This document shows positions 20,939 through 28,476 of a DNA stretch of 28,476 bases, one piece after another. The notes below the pieces were generated by a model, which made no database searches, was not told where the DNA came from, and saw only the letters and a list, made by a program, of their open reading frames with translations. The translations under genes were made by a program, and so were the position numbers. Origin of the DNA: Candidatus Cloacimonadota bacterium (GTDB lineage: Bacteria; Cloacimonadota; Cloacimonadia; Cloacimonadales; Cloacimonadaceae). The DNA lies in contig JAQUJJ010000038.1 in NCBI GenBank assembly GCA_028681035.1, positions 1 to 28,476 on the forward strand, written 5' to 3'. How positions within the stretch are numbered: position 1 is the stretch's first letter; the number at the start of each line of letters is the position of its first letter.

Positions 20939-23758
20939 TTGTTGGATGATTTGGAGTATGTGGCTATTGATATTGAAACCACTGGTCTGAGCAGTGAGAA
21001 AGATGAGATTATCGAAATAGCTGCGATACGTTTTAAAGCCAATGAGATTACCGGCACTTTTGATCAATTTGTAAAGCCCAAAGGCAGAGTTCCCAAGTTT
21101 ATAGAGTACTTAACTCATATATCTGCGGAAGACCTGAAATCCGCCCCGTCGGTTCGTGACGTATTGGGAGATTTTTGCAAGTTTATTGGTGATAGCACCT
21201 TGGTGGGTCACAACATTCCTTTTGATTTGGGTTTTATAAATAACTCTCTGGTGCGTGGAGGTGGCTTCCCCCTAAAAAATAAGAATTGGGATACAGCCGA
21301 GATATCCAGAATATATCTTCCTACTACTTCGGATCATAAGCTTAGTTCCATGGTGGCATATTTCGGAATAGAACTTAACAATGCTCATCGGGCTGATGCT
21401 GATGCGATTGCCACGGGAAAGCTGCTGTTTGCTTTGACCAAGCATATCTTGGGCCACTATTCGTTTATCACCAATGCCAGGATTCTAGAGCTTAGTGTTC
21501 AAACTCAAATGGAAGGGTCTTTAGCGGATTATCTTAAGATGTTGGTGCAGCATCAGCGTACTACTGCTCTTTCTGCTCCCAAGCCTATTCACTTGAAGAG
21601 TAAGCTAAATAACGTGATAGAGCACGAAGTAACTGGCGAGATAAGCGACATTCCTTCGGTATTCTCTGAAGATGGATTGTTTGCTAAGCGATTTCCTAAT
21701 TTCGAGTTTCGTTCCGGACAAATGGCGATGGCAAGCCAAGTGGCGGCTGCTTTCGATAAAAACGAACATCTGGTTGTGGAAGCTGGAACAGGAGTGGGGA
21801 AGAGCTTTGCCTATCTTGTGCCGGCAATGGAATTCTCTCGGAAGACAAAGGCTAAGGTGGTGGTTTCTACAAATACCAAAAACCTTCAGGAGCAGTTGTT
21901 TTACAAGGACTTACCGCAGTTACGTCAGATGCTACCACTTCCCTTTAAAGCAGTATTGGTAAAAGGCAGGGAAAACTATATCTGTGAACGACGCTGGGAA
22001 GAAATGGTTTTGGAGCAGAGCAAGGGAGTTAGCCCCTATGAAGCGCATGCACTGCTATACCTGTTTATCTGGAAACAGCTCACCAATACAGGCGATGTTT
22101 CGGAGAACTCTTCTTTTGATAGAAAGAGATTCAGCATTGTTTGGAGAAAAGTTTGCTCAGACCGTTTCCTTTGCGGAGGCAGGAAATGCCCCAATTTTGT
22201 TAACTGCTATGTAATGAACCTTAGAAAACACATCGAAACATCCACAATTGTGGTGGCAAACCATTCACTGTTGCTTGCAGACGCCCGGCTTGATAATTCT
22301 ACATTAGGGGAATATGGATATCTGGTAATAGATGAAGCGCACAATCTGATGGCTTCGGCATCCAAGCATTTGGGCTTTGACCTTAGTTATGGGGACATAA
22401 ACAGTCTGTTCAACCATCTAGCCCCAGTTGGCAAGCGGCAATCTAGCGGGTTTTTACACCAAGTTTTGCAAACCATCAGAAAGAGCTTGGCAACTGACGC
22501 CAACAAACTTCACATAGAATCTCTTTGCACCAAGCTGCATCTTAATTTGGACGAACTTCGCACCCCCTTAATGAAGATTTTTAACCTTGCTTCCATTCGT
22601 TGCGCCCAGGCAGATAGTTTTGGGAAGTTGCGCATTAAAGATACCAAAGGCTTTAGCGAAATATACGACCTCCTTCAGCAGTTCAGCCTATCGTTCAAGG
22701 ATATAATGAAGGATATTACCGCCTTGCACAACGTGTTAGGGAGCTTAAACTCCAAGCAAGTGGCGAATCTGGAAACGATGAAAGAGGCTTTAAGCTCTTA
22801 CATTCAGAGGTTTGCAGAAACCGAAGGTTTAGTACTCACCTTGCTAAATCCTGATTTGGATGATTATGCTTTGTGGATAGAGAGTCCGCCTCGTCCAGAG
22901 CGAAACACCCCTTCTTCTAGTTTCTGCTATGCACCTGTGGAGGTATCAACTCACCTGTTAAACCTGCTATATGCGCGCATTCCGTGCATTGTATTCACAT
23001 CTGCTACTCTTGCCCTAAGGGGTTCTTTCAAGTATTTCATGAATCAATCGGGGCTGAACTTGGTTTCGGATAAGCCCGTGCAACAGAGTATTGTAGATTC
23101 TCCCTTTGATTATGATAGCCAATCCCTACTGCTTATCGGTAGTTTTTTACCTGAGCATAAAGATAAGTTTTTCCAAAACCAAGCTTTAGGGTGTATTAAG
23201 CAAGTGTTAAGTACTACGAATGTCGGCACGATGGCTCTGTTTACCTCCTATAAAGATTTGGATGTAGTTTACGAGTATATCGGAGATGATCTTTACCACG
23301 CTAACCGTCCTTTCTTTGCTCAAGGGAAAGGGGGAAGCCGCAGCTCTATCCTCGATGAATTCAAGAAAAGCAATAATGCTGTGCTGTTGGGAACCTCTTC
23401 TTTCTGGGAGGGAATAGATATTCAAGGGAAATCACTATCGCTCTTAATACTTTATAAAATTCCCTTTCAAGTACCATCCGAGCCTTTAGTAGAAGCGTTA
23501 ACCGATAAACTTGAGCGAGAGAACAAGGATTCATTTATGCACTTAATGCTTCCCAATGCCTTACTACGGCTAAGGCAAGGCTTCGGACGCCTTATCCGCA
23601 GCAAAACTGATAGGGGAGTGGTGCTTATTATGGATTCACGTGTATCCCACAAGAGATATGGCGAGTATTTCAAACAAATACTACCCGGCAGGTGTGTAGA
23701 ACTGCGCGATGAACAACAGTTAGTATCCGAAATAGGACGTTTTTTTAATAAGATTTAG
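20939..23758 (+). CDS. dinG: DnaQ-like 3'-5' exonuclease fused to DinG-family Fe-S helicase
   Basis: This protein is about 939 aa, the size of the B. subtilis-type DinG. An N-terminal DEDDh exonuclease (residues about 5-170) shows DIETTG, HNIPFDLGFI and HRADADAIATGKLL. The XPD/DinG helicase follows, with Walker A EAGTGVGKS, four cysteines spaced as in an Fe-S cluster site (VCSDRFLCGGRKCPNFVNC), the DEAH box VIDEAHNL and motif VI QGFGRLIRSKTDRG. It acts in DNA repair and processing of D-loops, R-loops or damaged DNA. The start is uncertain: TTG 20939 (followed by another TTG) has a poor ribosome-binding site, and the open frame runs back to the end of the activator gene without ATG or GTG. It lies 62 bp after the activator gene and 8 bp before murB. 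Confidence 0.9.
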   Translation: MLDDLEYVAIDIETTGLSSEKDEIIEIAAIRFKANEITGTFDQFVKPKGRVPKFIEYLTHISAEDLKSAPSVRDVLGDFCKFIGDSTLVGHNIPFDLGFINNSLVRGGGFPLKNKNWDTAEISRIYLPTTSDHKLSSMVAYFGIELNNAHRADADAIATGKLLFALTKHILGHYSFITNARILELSVQTQMEGSLADYLKMLVQHQRTTALSAPKPIHLKSKLNNVIEHEVTGEISDIPSVFSEDGLFAKRFPNFEFRSGQMAMASQVAAAFDKNEHLVVEAGTGVGKSFAYLVPAMEFSRKTKAKVVVSTNTKNLQEQLFYKDLPQLRQMLPLPFKAVLVKGRENYICERRWEEMVLEQSKGVSPYEAHALLYLFIWKQLTNTGDVSENSSFDRKRFSIVWRKVCSDRFLCGGRKCPNFVNCYVMNLRKHIETSTIVVANHSLLLADARLDNSTLGEYGYLVIDEAHNLMASASKHLGFDLSYGDINSLFNHLAPVGKRQSSGFLHQVLQTIRKSLATDANKLHIESLCTKLHLNLDELRTPLMKIFNLASIRCAQADSFGKLRIKDTKGFSEIYDLLQQFSLSFKDIMKDITALHNVLGSLNSKQVANLETMKEALSSYIQRFAETEGLVLTLLNPDLDDYALWIESPPRPERNTPSSSFCYAPVEVSTHLLNLLYARIPCIVFTSATLALRGSFKYFMNQSGLNLVSDKPVQQSIVDSPFDYDSQSLLLIGSFLPEHKDKFFQNQALGCIKQVLSTTNVGTMALFTSYKDLDVVYEYIGDDLYHANRPFFAQGKGGSRSSILDEFKKSNNAVLLGTSSFWEGIDIQGKSLSLLILYKIPFQVPSEPLVEALTDKLERENKDSFMHLMLPNALLRLRQGFGRLIRSKTDRGVVLIMDSRVSHKRYGEYFKQILPGRCVELRDEQQLVSEIGRFFNKI

Positions 23759-23766
23759 AGGCATAA

Positions 23767-24702
23767 ATGCAACTACATGAGACAATTAAAATAGCACTCC
23801 CAGATCTGTACGAAACCGGAATTATAGGCTTTGAGGTACCACTAAAAGAACACGGCAGCTTTCAAATTGGCGGTCCTGCAGAAGTGTTTTGCACCCCTCA
23901 TAATCAAAAGCAATTGATAAGCATAGTTCTCTTTTGTCTTCAGAACGATGTTCCCTATTTTGTGTTGGGCAAGGGTTCTAACCTGCTTATATCCGATAAA
24001 GGATTGCGAGGGTTGGTGATAAGCACCGCAGCATTCACTAAAATAACCCGGGATGAAGACTACATAAGTGCATATTGCGGGGTGTTACTAAAGGACTTAT
24101 GCAATTTTGCCATGGATAGTGGCTTAAGTGGCTTAGAGTTTGCCAGTGGCATTCCCGGAAGTGTGGGTGGTGCTGTATTCATGAATGCCGGAGCCTATGG
24201 CGGTGAGATTAAGGATGTGCTGTATTGTAGCAAGTGCCTAATCCCCAGCATAGAGAGCCTTAGTTCTGCAAACCCTATCTTACATTTTAAGGCAGAAGAA
24301 CACAAGTTTGCTTACCGGTACAGTGCACTTCAGGAACTTTCACTTATTCACCTATCTTCTGTCTTTCATCTAAAGGCGGAAGCACCATCTGTCATCAAAC
24401 TAAAGATGGATGATTTTGATGCGCAACGCCAAGACAAGCAACCTATGGATTTACCCAGTGCGGGAAGTGTGTTTAAGAGACCAGAGGGCTATTTTACCGG
24501 TAAGCTGGTGGATGATTGTGGCTTAAGAGGCTTTCGTATTGGCGATGCAGCCGTATCAGGCAAGCATTGTGGCTTTATAGTGAATCTTGGCTCTGCTACA
24601 GCGGAAGAAGTGATACAGGTTATCAGACACGTACAGGGAAAAGTCCTTTCCAGCTTCGGGGTTCGCCTCGAGACAGAGATACGCATGCTGGGAGAGTTTT
24701 GA
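23767..24702 (+). CDS. murB: UDP-N-acetylenolpyruvoylglucosamine reductase (MurB)
   Basis: This 311-aa FAD enzyme reduces UDP-GlcNAc-enolpyruvate to UDP-MurNAc with NADPH in peptidoglycan precursor synthesis, in the cytoplasm. The FAD-binding segments GKGSNLLISDKGLRG and GLEFASGIPGSVGGAVFMNAGAYGGE are clear. FAYRYS holds Arg184, PSAGSVFKRP the catalytic Ser234, and the C-terminal LETEIRMLG a catalytic Glu (302 or 304). Length and motifs are normal for the family. The ATG is preceded by AGAGG 6 nt upstream, 8 bp after the dinG stop, so both are probably co-transcribed. Its stop TGA overlaps the TTG start of the permease. Confidence 0.96.
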   Translation: MQLHETIKIALPDLYETGIIGFEVPLKEHGSFQIGGPAEVFCTPHNQKQLISIVLFCLQNDVPYFVLGKGSNLLISDKGLRGLVISTAAFTKITRDEDYISAYCGVLLKDLCNFAMDSGLSGLEFASGIPGSVGGAVFMNAGAYGGEIKDVLYCSKCLIPSIESLSSANPILHFKAEEHKFAYRYSALQELSLIHLSSVFHLKAEAPSVIKLKMDDFDAQRQDKQPMDLPSAGSVFKRPEGYFTGKLVDDCGLRGFRIGDAAVSGKHCGFIVNLGSATAEEVIQVIRHVQGKVLSSFGVRLETEIRMLGEF

Positions 24703-25472
24703 AATACCGCCCAATACTACTGCCGATAGGCTTTTTTTTTATCTTGCTTTTTCTCTGGCAATACATAAGTAAGAGTGGCACAATCGCTTTCTGGATTGTT
24801 CCTTCGCCAATGGCTGTGCTTAGAGTATTTATCAACAGCCCTTTGTTAATTTGGCACCATTTGAAGCCAACTATGCTTGCAGCTACTACTGGCTTATTGC
24901 TTAGCATTATCCTGGGAAGCATCACTGCAATTGCCATGAATAGCTCCCGTTTTATTAAGCAGATTATCTATCCATACATGGTAGTTTCTCAAACTGTGCC
25001 TATCATAGCCATTGCGCCTCTGCTCATCATTTGGTTTGGTTATGGGATTAGTTCCAAGATTTTTGCGGTACTGTTAATGTGTTTCTTTCCCATAGCTTTG
25101 GGGCTTTACGATGGCTTTCGTAGCGTTTCAGTAGAACAAATCCGCTTACTTACTTCCATGGGTGCAAGCCCCGGCAAGATATTCCTGTTGCTCAAGATTC
25201 CCTCTGCCTTGCCAAATTTCTTCACGGGTTTAAAACTTGCAGCTACCTATAGCGTTATGGGTGCTGTAATCGGGGAATGGTTAGGCGGAAGTTCCGGATT
25301 GGGGATATACATGACTCGTGCCACAAAGGCTTACCAAACTGCGCATGTCTTTGCAGCCATTGTTGTTATCGTGCTGCTAAGTATGCTGCTCTTTGGCATT
25401 GTGGCTCTTCTTGACAGGCTTCTGCTAAAGTGGAAGTACCAACATGAGGACGAATATCTGGAAGCATCTTAG
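24699..25472 (+). CDS. ABC transporter permease, SsuC/TauC/ThiX type (BPD_transp_1)
   Basis: This protein is about 257 aa when started at TTG 24699, which overlaps the murB stop (TTGA) and has GGGAG four nucleotides upstream. A longer frame from 24516 would overlap murB by 187 bp with a charged, non-membrane leader and is rejected. The product is very hydrophobic, with about six transmembrane segments, and the permease EAA-loop region reads LTSMGASPGKIFLLLKIPSALP. It ends close to the normal length of 250-260 aa. Such permeases import sulfonates, nitrate, thiamin precursors and similar small molecules; the substrate cannot be told here because no ATPase or binding-protein gene is adjacent. 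A nine-T run (24732-24740) lies in the first membrane segment. Confidence 0.85.
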   Translation: MKYRPILLPIGFFFILLFLWQYISKSGTIAFWIVPSPMAVLRVFINSPLLIWHHLKPTMLAATTGLLLSIILGSITAIAMNSSRFIKQIIYPYMVVSQTVPIIAIAPLLIIWFGYGISSKIFAVLLMCFFPIALGLYDGFRSVSVEQIRLLTSMGASPGKIFLLLKIPSALPNFFTGLKLAATYSVMGAVIGEWLGGSSGLGIYMTRATKAYQTAHVFAAIVVIVLLSMLLFGIVALLDRLLLKWKYQHEDEYLEAS

Positions 25473-26521
25473 GCTTTAAGGATTTCCTCTGCTATTCTTT
25501 CTGCTACGTTTTCTCCAAAGATGCTGGGGTGTTCGCTGGGCGGGCAAAAGCCTCTTATCGCTTCAGGGAAGTCGCTGGAGTTTGTAGGTAATAGCAGGTT
25601 CCATCCGCTTTCCACAGTCTCCACCCATTCTGTTTCATAGCGCAAGGTTACGCAGGGCTTTCTTAAGATGTATGCCTCTTTTTGTATTCCCCCCGAATCG
25701 CTTAGTATCATATCGGCATTTTCCATAAGGTACAGAAAATCCAGATATGCTTGTGGAGCTACATAAACGATATTGGAAAACTTATCTGTTTCCATCTGCT
25801 TTAGGATATTATTGGTACGAGGATGAACGGGGAAGATTATCTTGCGGCTCAAGTTATTCAAATTGCTAAGTATGTGATATAGATTAGCGGCATTATCCAC
25901 ATTGTAAGGGCGATGCAGCGTTAACAGCGAGTAGCTTTCACCTCTCAGGTTTAGCTCATCTAATACCTTGGATTCACGGTGTGCCTTGGCTATGCCAAAC
26001 TTCAGGCTATCCACCATGATATCCCCAACCAGACGGCATTTTTCACTTAACCCTTCTCGCTCTGCATTCATCACAGCCGTTTTGGTGGGTGCCAGCAGCA
26101 AATCGCTGATGTGATCTGTAACAATCCTGTTTATCTCTTCCGGCATGGTTTTATTGAAGCTACGCAGGCATGCTTCCACATGTGCGGTCTTTATGCCCAG
26201 TTTAGCCGCCGCTAAGGCACCTGCAAGAGTGGTATTGGTATCTCCATATACAATCACCCAATCCGGCTTTTCTTGTATCAGGATAGGCTCTATTGCGGCT
26301 AATATCTCAGCAGTCTGCACTCCCTGACTTCCAGACCCAACACTCAGGTTGTAATCTGGATTCGGTATCTCCATATCCCTAAAAAACACTTCATTCATCT
26401 GGACATCATAATGCTGCCCACTATGGATAATAATCTCCTGATGGTCTCTCCTAAACACTTTGGATAAGGGGGCAAGTTTCACGAACTGCGGTCTGGCTCC
26501 AACTAACTGTACTATCTTCAC
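25469..26521 (-). CDS. wecB: Non-hydrolysing UDP-N-acetylglucosamine 2-epimerase (WecB/MnaA family)
   Basis: This 350-aa enzyme of the GT-B fold interconverts UDP-GlcNAc and UDP-ManNAc (or a related UDP sugar, as in WbpI) for surface polysaccharide synthesis. Motifs are HSGQHYDVQMNEVFF, VYGDTNTTLAGALAAAKLG, HVEACLRSFNKTMPEEINR with the catalytic glutamates, TLHRPYNVDN with the catalytic His, and SDSGGIQKEA. HVEACLRS has Cys where the family usually has Gly (HVEAGLRS). LRYETEWVETVESGWN is the version common in WbpI-like members, so the exact substrate is uncertain. GTG start at 26519-26521 with AGGAG five nucleotides upstream. Its stop overlaps the convergent permease stop by 4 nt (TTAG). Confidence 0.9.
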   Translation of the reverse strand: MKIVQLVGARPQFVKLAPLSKVFRRDHQEIIIHSGQHYDVQMNEVFFRDMEIPNPDYNLSVGSGSQGVQTAEILAAIEPILIQEKPDWVIVYGDTNTTLAGALAAAKLGIKTAHVEACLRSFNKTMPEEINRIVTDHISDLLLAPTKTAVMNAEREGLSEKCRLVGDIMVDSLKFGIAKAHRESKVLDELNLRGESYSLLTLHRPYNVDNAANLYHILSNLNNLSRKIIFPVHPRTNNILKQMETDKFSNIVYVAPQAYLDFLYLMENADMILSDSGGIQKEAYILRKPCVTLRYETEWVETVESGWNLLLPTNSSDFPEAIRGFCPPSEHPSIFGENVAERIAEEILKA

Positions 26522-26804
26522 AAAAACTCCTATTGTAAATATCCTATAGAGTCAATCCTACAGATACGCAGTGGGTGTCAAGCATTTGGAGTTCAAGCCA
26601 TCCTTCCTTGTTTCATTCTTTCTCTAAGCATCAAGATGGGTTGGACTTCTAAATATTGAACTTGACTGTTGCCTTTACCTTTGTTACCAAACATGGCAAG
26701 CTCCATAAATAGCATCCAGAGAGATAAACGCAGTACTGGTTACCATGGTTAGTGGGGTGAATGATTTTGCACCTTAACCCCACGCAATTTAACGCCAAGG
26801 CATG
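26522..26804. other. 283-bp gap between two minus-strand genes, with a candidate hairpin
   Basis: No credible reading frame is seen. GTGGGGT (26752-26758) and ACCCCAC (26777-26783) form a 7-bp stem with an 18-nt loop, 22 nt downstream of the propeller gene stop on the minus strand; no U-run follows, so it is at most a weak terminator. A minus-strand TTGACA (26581-26576) is the best -35 candidate for wecB, with TAGGAT only 15 bp downstream, a poor spacing. Neither site is convincing. Confidence 0.3.
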
Positions 26805-28476
26805 TTATTTGAGCAGGGTAAGTCTGCTAACGAAGTGTTTTCCTTTCACACTCACGCGTAGTAAGTAAATACCGTTCGGCAAAACTTTGCCGTTCTCGCT
26901 GCGTCCATCCCAATATAAAGTGTTCACTCCGGAAGGCAACGAACGCTCTGTTATCTGGTACACTTTCTGCCCTTTGATGTTATAGATGCTTGACTGCGCA
27001 TATGATTGGCGAGGAAGCTTAAGTACTATCGCAGTACTTGTGTTGAAAGGATTAGGCTGCACAGAAATCCTTAACAATTCTGGAACAGATTCCTGAGGCG
27101 TCTCGCTGCAAAGTGCAAGTGCGGCACTGAAGTCGTAAACTCCCAGGCAGGAGTTTTGAGCCACAAACGCATGATTGCCCAGTATTGCCATGCTGCGCAT
27201 GGGAGAATTCATATCATAGCTGCCAACAAGCTCCAAATTTGCATTGTCTTCTGTGTTGAATATCCGCAAGCCGCCGGAGGAGTGGACTGCGATATATCCG
27301 GTACCTGGCTCTATGTTATAAACGGTTGGTGCAAACGCCTGGGAACCTATTATGATGGGGTTTGCGGGGTTACTGATATTTACCGTGGTGATATTTGAAT
27401 ACTCCCCTCCAAGGTAGGCATAAGAGCCACGGATACCCATAGCAAGGACAGGTCCGGGCATGTTTAAGGCAGATAGCATTTGTGGATCAGTGGGGTCGCT
27501 GATGTCGTAGATTGCAAGTTGGGGACTACCGTTGAAGTATCCGATGCAAAAAGCATGTGTGCCGGAAAGCTTCACATAACTAATATTTTGGTCGTTGATT
27601 ACGGATAACTGTGTGAAGGAATCGGGAGAGGAAATATCTCCGATTATGAGCTTACCATTCACGGCAAAACATGCGGTCTGCCCATCGATGGACATACTGT
27701 TGTATGTGCCAGATTCAAAGGTATAAACATATTTTTGGATCAGGGAAGCAGGATTGCTGATATCAAACACTCGCAGCTTGGGTCCTTGCGGAAATCCATC
27801 TGCGTTCAAATAAGTTGCGGTGGCAAAGAGCAGGTCATCCGTTATAGCGATGTCACTCAGTCCATTTACCCAAACCTCAGATATTTCGTTGGGATAAAGT
27901 TGCAGCAGATCATCATAAACCTTTACATTGCCTCTGTTATCTGCCACAAACGCATGTGTGTCGTTCAAGGCTATTTTCCTTAACTGACCCTGGGAATACA
28001 TGCCGGTGAAGACCATTCCAGTGCCTCCGGGGGTCGTTTGATAAATCGAGAGTTTATAACTGTAAGTCATAAAGAATCTATTCCCACTCAAGGCGATACT
28101 GCCGCCATTATACGTGCCTTGGCGCAGAACGGTAGGTGCAACGGGGTTGGTAACACCCAGAAAAGTATAATAGTACGATGTGTCTGTCTGCCCCTGTGGG
28201 CTCTCTACATGGGTCAATACCACAAACCCTTCCCCGCATCTAACCTGGCTTATGTAATCGCTGCTCCAAACAGTGTAGGATGAGCTTACCGTGAGGATCC
28301 CGTTGTTGTCGGGAGTGTATATTTTCAGGTTTCTCCCGCCATAAACGCCATAGATAGCTCCGTTACCAAAGGCGGGAATATAGCAATTTTCCGTGTCCGG
28401 CACAGTCCCAATGATGCTGATGTTGTGGGGATCGCTGATGTCCAGCACTATCCAATTCCCTAATCCGCTAACGTAT
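26805..28476 (-). CDS. Secreted LVIVD beta-propeller protein with T9SS C-terminal sorting domain, partial
   Basis: The frame is open to the right window edge (it reads YVSGLGNWIVLDISDPHN), so the GTG at 28448 is internal and the signal peptide is outside. At least 557 residues are visible. About seven repeats carry the D(I/F)S(D/N)P pattern (LDISDPHN, VFDISNPAS, IGDISSPDS, IYDISDPTDP, VNISNPANP), as in LVIVD propellers. The last about 85 residues form a Por/T9SS type A sorting domain: VQPNPFNTSTAIVLKL, YNIKGQKVYQI, SGVNTLYWDGRSENGK, PNGIYLLRVSV. The protein is therefore expected on the cell surface or secreted through type IX secretion. No catalytic residues are seen; a binding or scaffold role is possible. 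Confidence 0.88.
   Translation of the reverse strand, partial: YVSGLGNWIVLDISDPHNISIIGTVPDTENCYIPAFGNGAIYGVYGGRNLKIYTPDNNGILTVSSSYTVWSSDYISQVRCGEGFVVLTHVESPQGQTDTSYYYTFLGVTNPVAPTVLRQGTYNGGSIALSGNRFFMTYSYKLSIYQTTPGGTGMVFTGMYSQGQLRKIALNDTHAFVADNRGNVKVYDDLLQLYPNEISEVWVNGLSDIAITDDLLFATATYLNADGFPQGPKLRVFDISNPASLIQKYVYTFESGTYNSMSIDGQTACFAVNGKLIIGDISSPDSFTQLSVINDQNISYVKLSGTHAFCIGYFNGSPQLAIYDISDPTDPQMLSALNMPGPVLAMGIRGSYAYLGGEYSNITTVNISNPANPIIIGSQAFAPTVYNIEPGTGYIAVHSSGGLRIFNTEDNANLELVGSYDMNSPMRSMAILGNHAFVAQNSCLGVYDFSAALALCSETPQESVPELLRISVQPNPFNTSTAIVLKLPRQSYAQSSIYNIKGQKVYQITERSLPSGVNTLYWDGRSENGKVLPNGIYLLRVSVKGKHFVSRLTLLK

Noticed and set aside
24516..24698. Long N-terminal extension of the ABC permease
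   Set aside because: It overlaps murB by 187 bp, has a charged leader atypical of this family, and the TTG at 24699 has a ribosome-binding site and gives normal length.
1..28476. tRNA, rRNA, integrase or insertion-sequence transposase genes bordering the defence island
   Set aside because: None recognised on either strand; the island boundary at about 16164 is defined only by gene content and the repeat region.

Overview
The window reads as a chromosomal segment of a Gram-negative bacterium with a type IX secretion system. The rightmost gene ends in a Por/T9SS-type C-terminal sorting domain behind a beta-propeller of LVIVD-like repeats, and the housekeeping genes (DnaQ-DinG helicase, MurB, ABC permease, UDP-GlcNAc 2-epimerase) are ordinary bacterial ones. 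Candidatus Cloacimonadota or a Bacteroidota-type lineage fits, but this is inference from gene style; there is no rRNA to settle it.

Region 1 (1-16163) is a dense anti-phage/genome-defence island, all on the + strand, with gaps mostly under 100 bp and several stop/start overlaps. It opens with the 3' part of a SNF2-family helicase (its N-terminus lies outside the window), then an AlbA_2/GHKL 'Schlafen-like' ATP-binding protein, a very large Eco57I/PglX/DrmMI-type adenine methyltransferase, and an SMC-like ATPase. Together these look like a DISARM/BREX-related modification-helicase-ATPase cassette without the usual DrmA/B/C or BrxC/PglZ partners in view. Next come a HEPN RNase-like protein, a Gabija-like pair (OLD/TOPRIM nuclease plus UvrD-type helicase, joined by a TGATG overlap), and a small protein that resembles AbiJ/HEPN abortive-infection proteins.

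Region 2 (16164-16595) is a 430-bp gene-free stretch packed with repeats. It holds six copies of an 18-bp dyad unit (TTGRCA...TGTCAC), arranged in places at exactly 21-bp spacing, then a chain of short hairpins, then a 15-bp palindrome close to the next gene.

Region 3 (16596-25472) carries a 1426-aa sigma-54 activator with a STAND-like ATPase, TPR repeats, GAF, AAA+ and Fis-type HTH, then a closely spaced or overlapping run dinG-murB-ABC permease. Region 4 (25469-28476, minus strand) carries a UDP-GlcNAc 2-epimerase that meets the permease tail to tail with overlapping stop codons, and the partial T9SS-exported propeller protein.

The most unusual feature is inside the methyltransferase gene. 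It carries five islands of repetitive DNA, including a 145-bp palindromic element with 25-bp terminal inverted repeats, all kept in frame and all in apparent linkers between catalytic motifs. Base composition is higher in GC in the helicase and most of the methyltransferase than in the AlbA_2 gene and everything from about 8.04 kb onward, which suggests the island was assembled from pieces.
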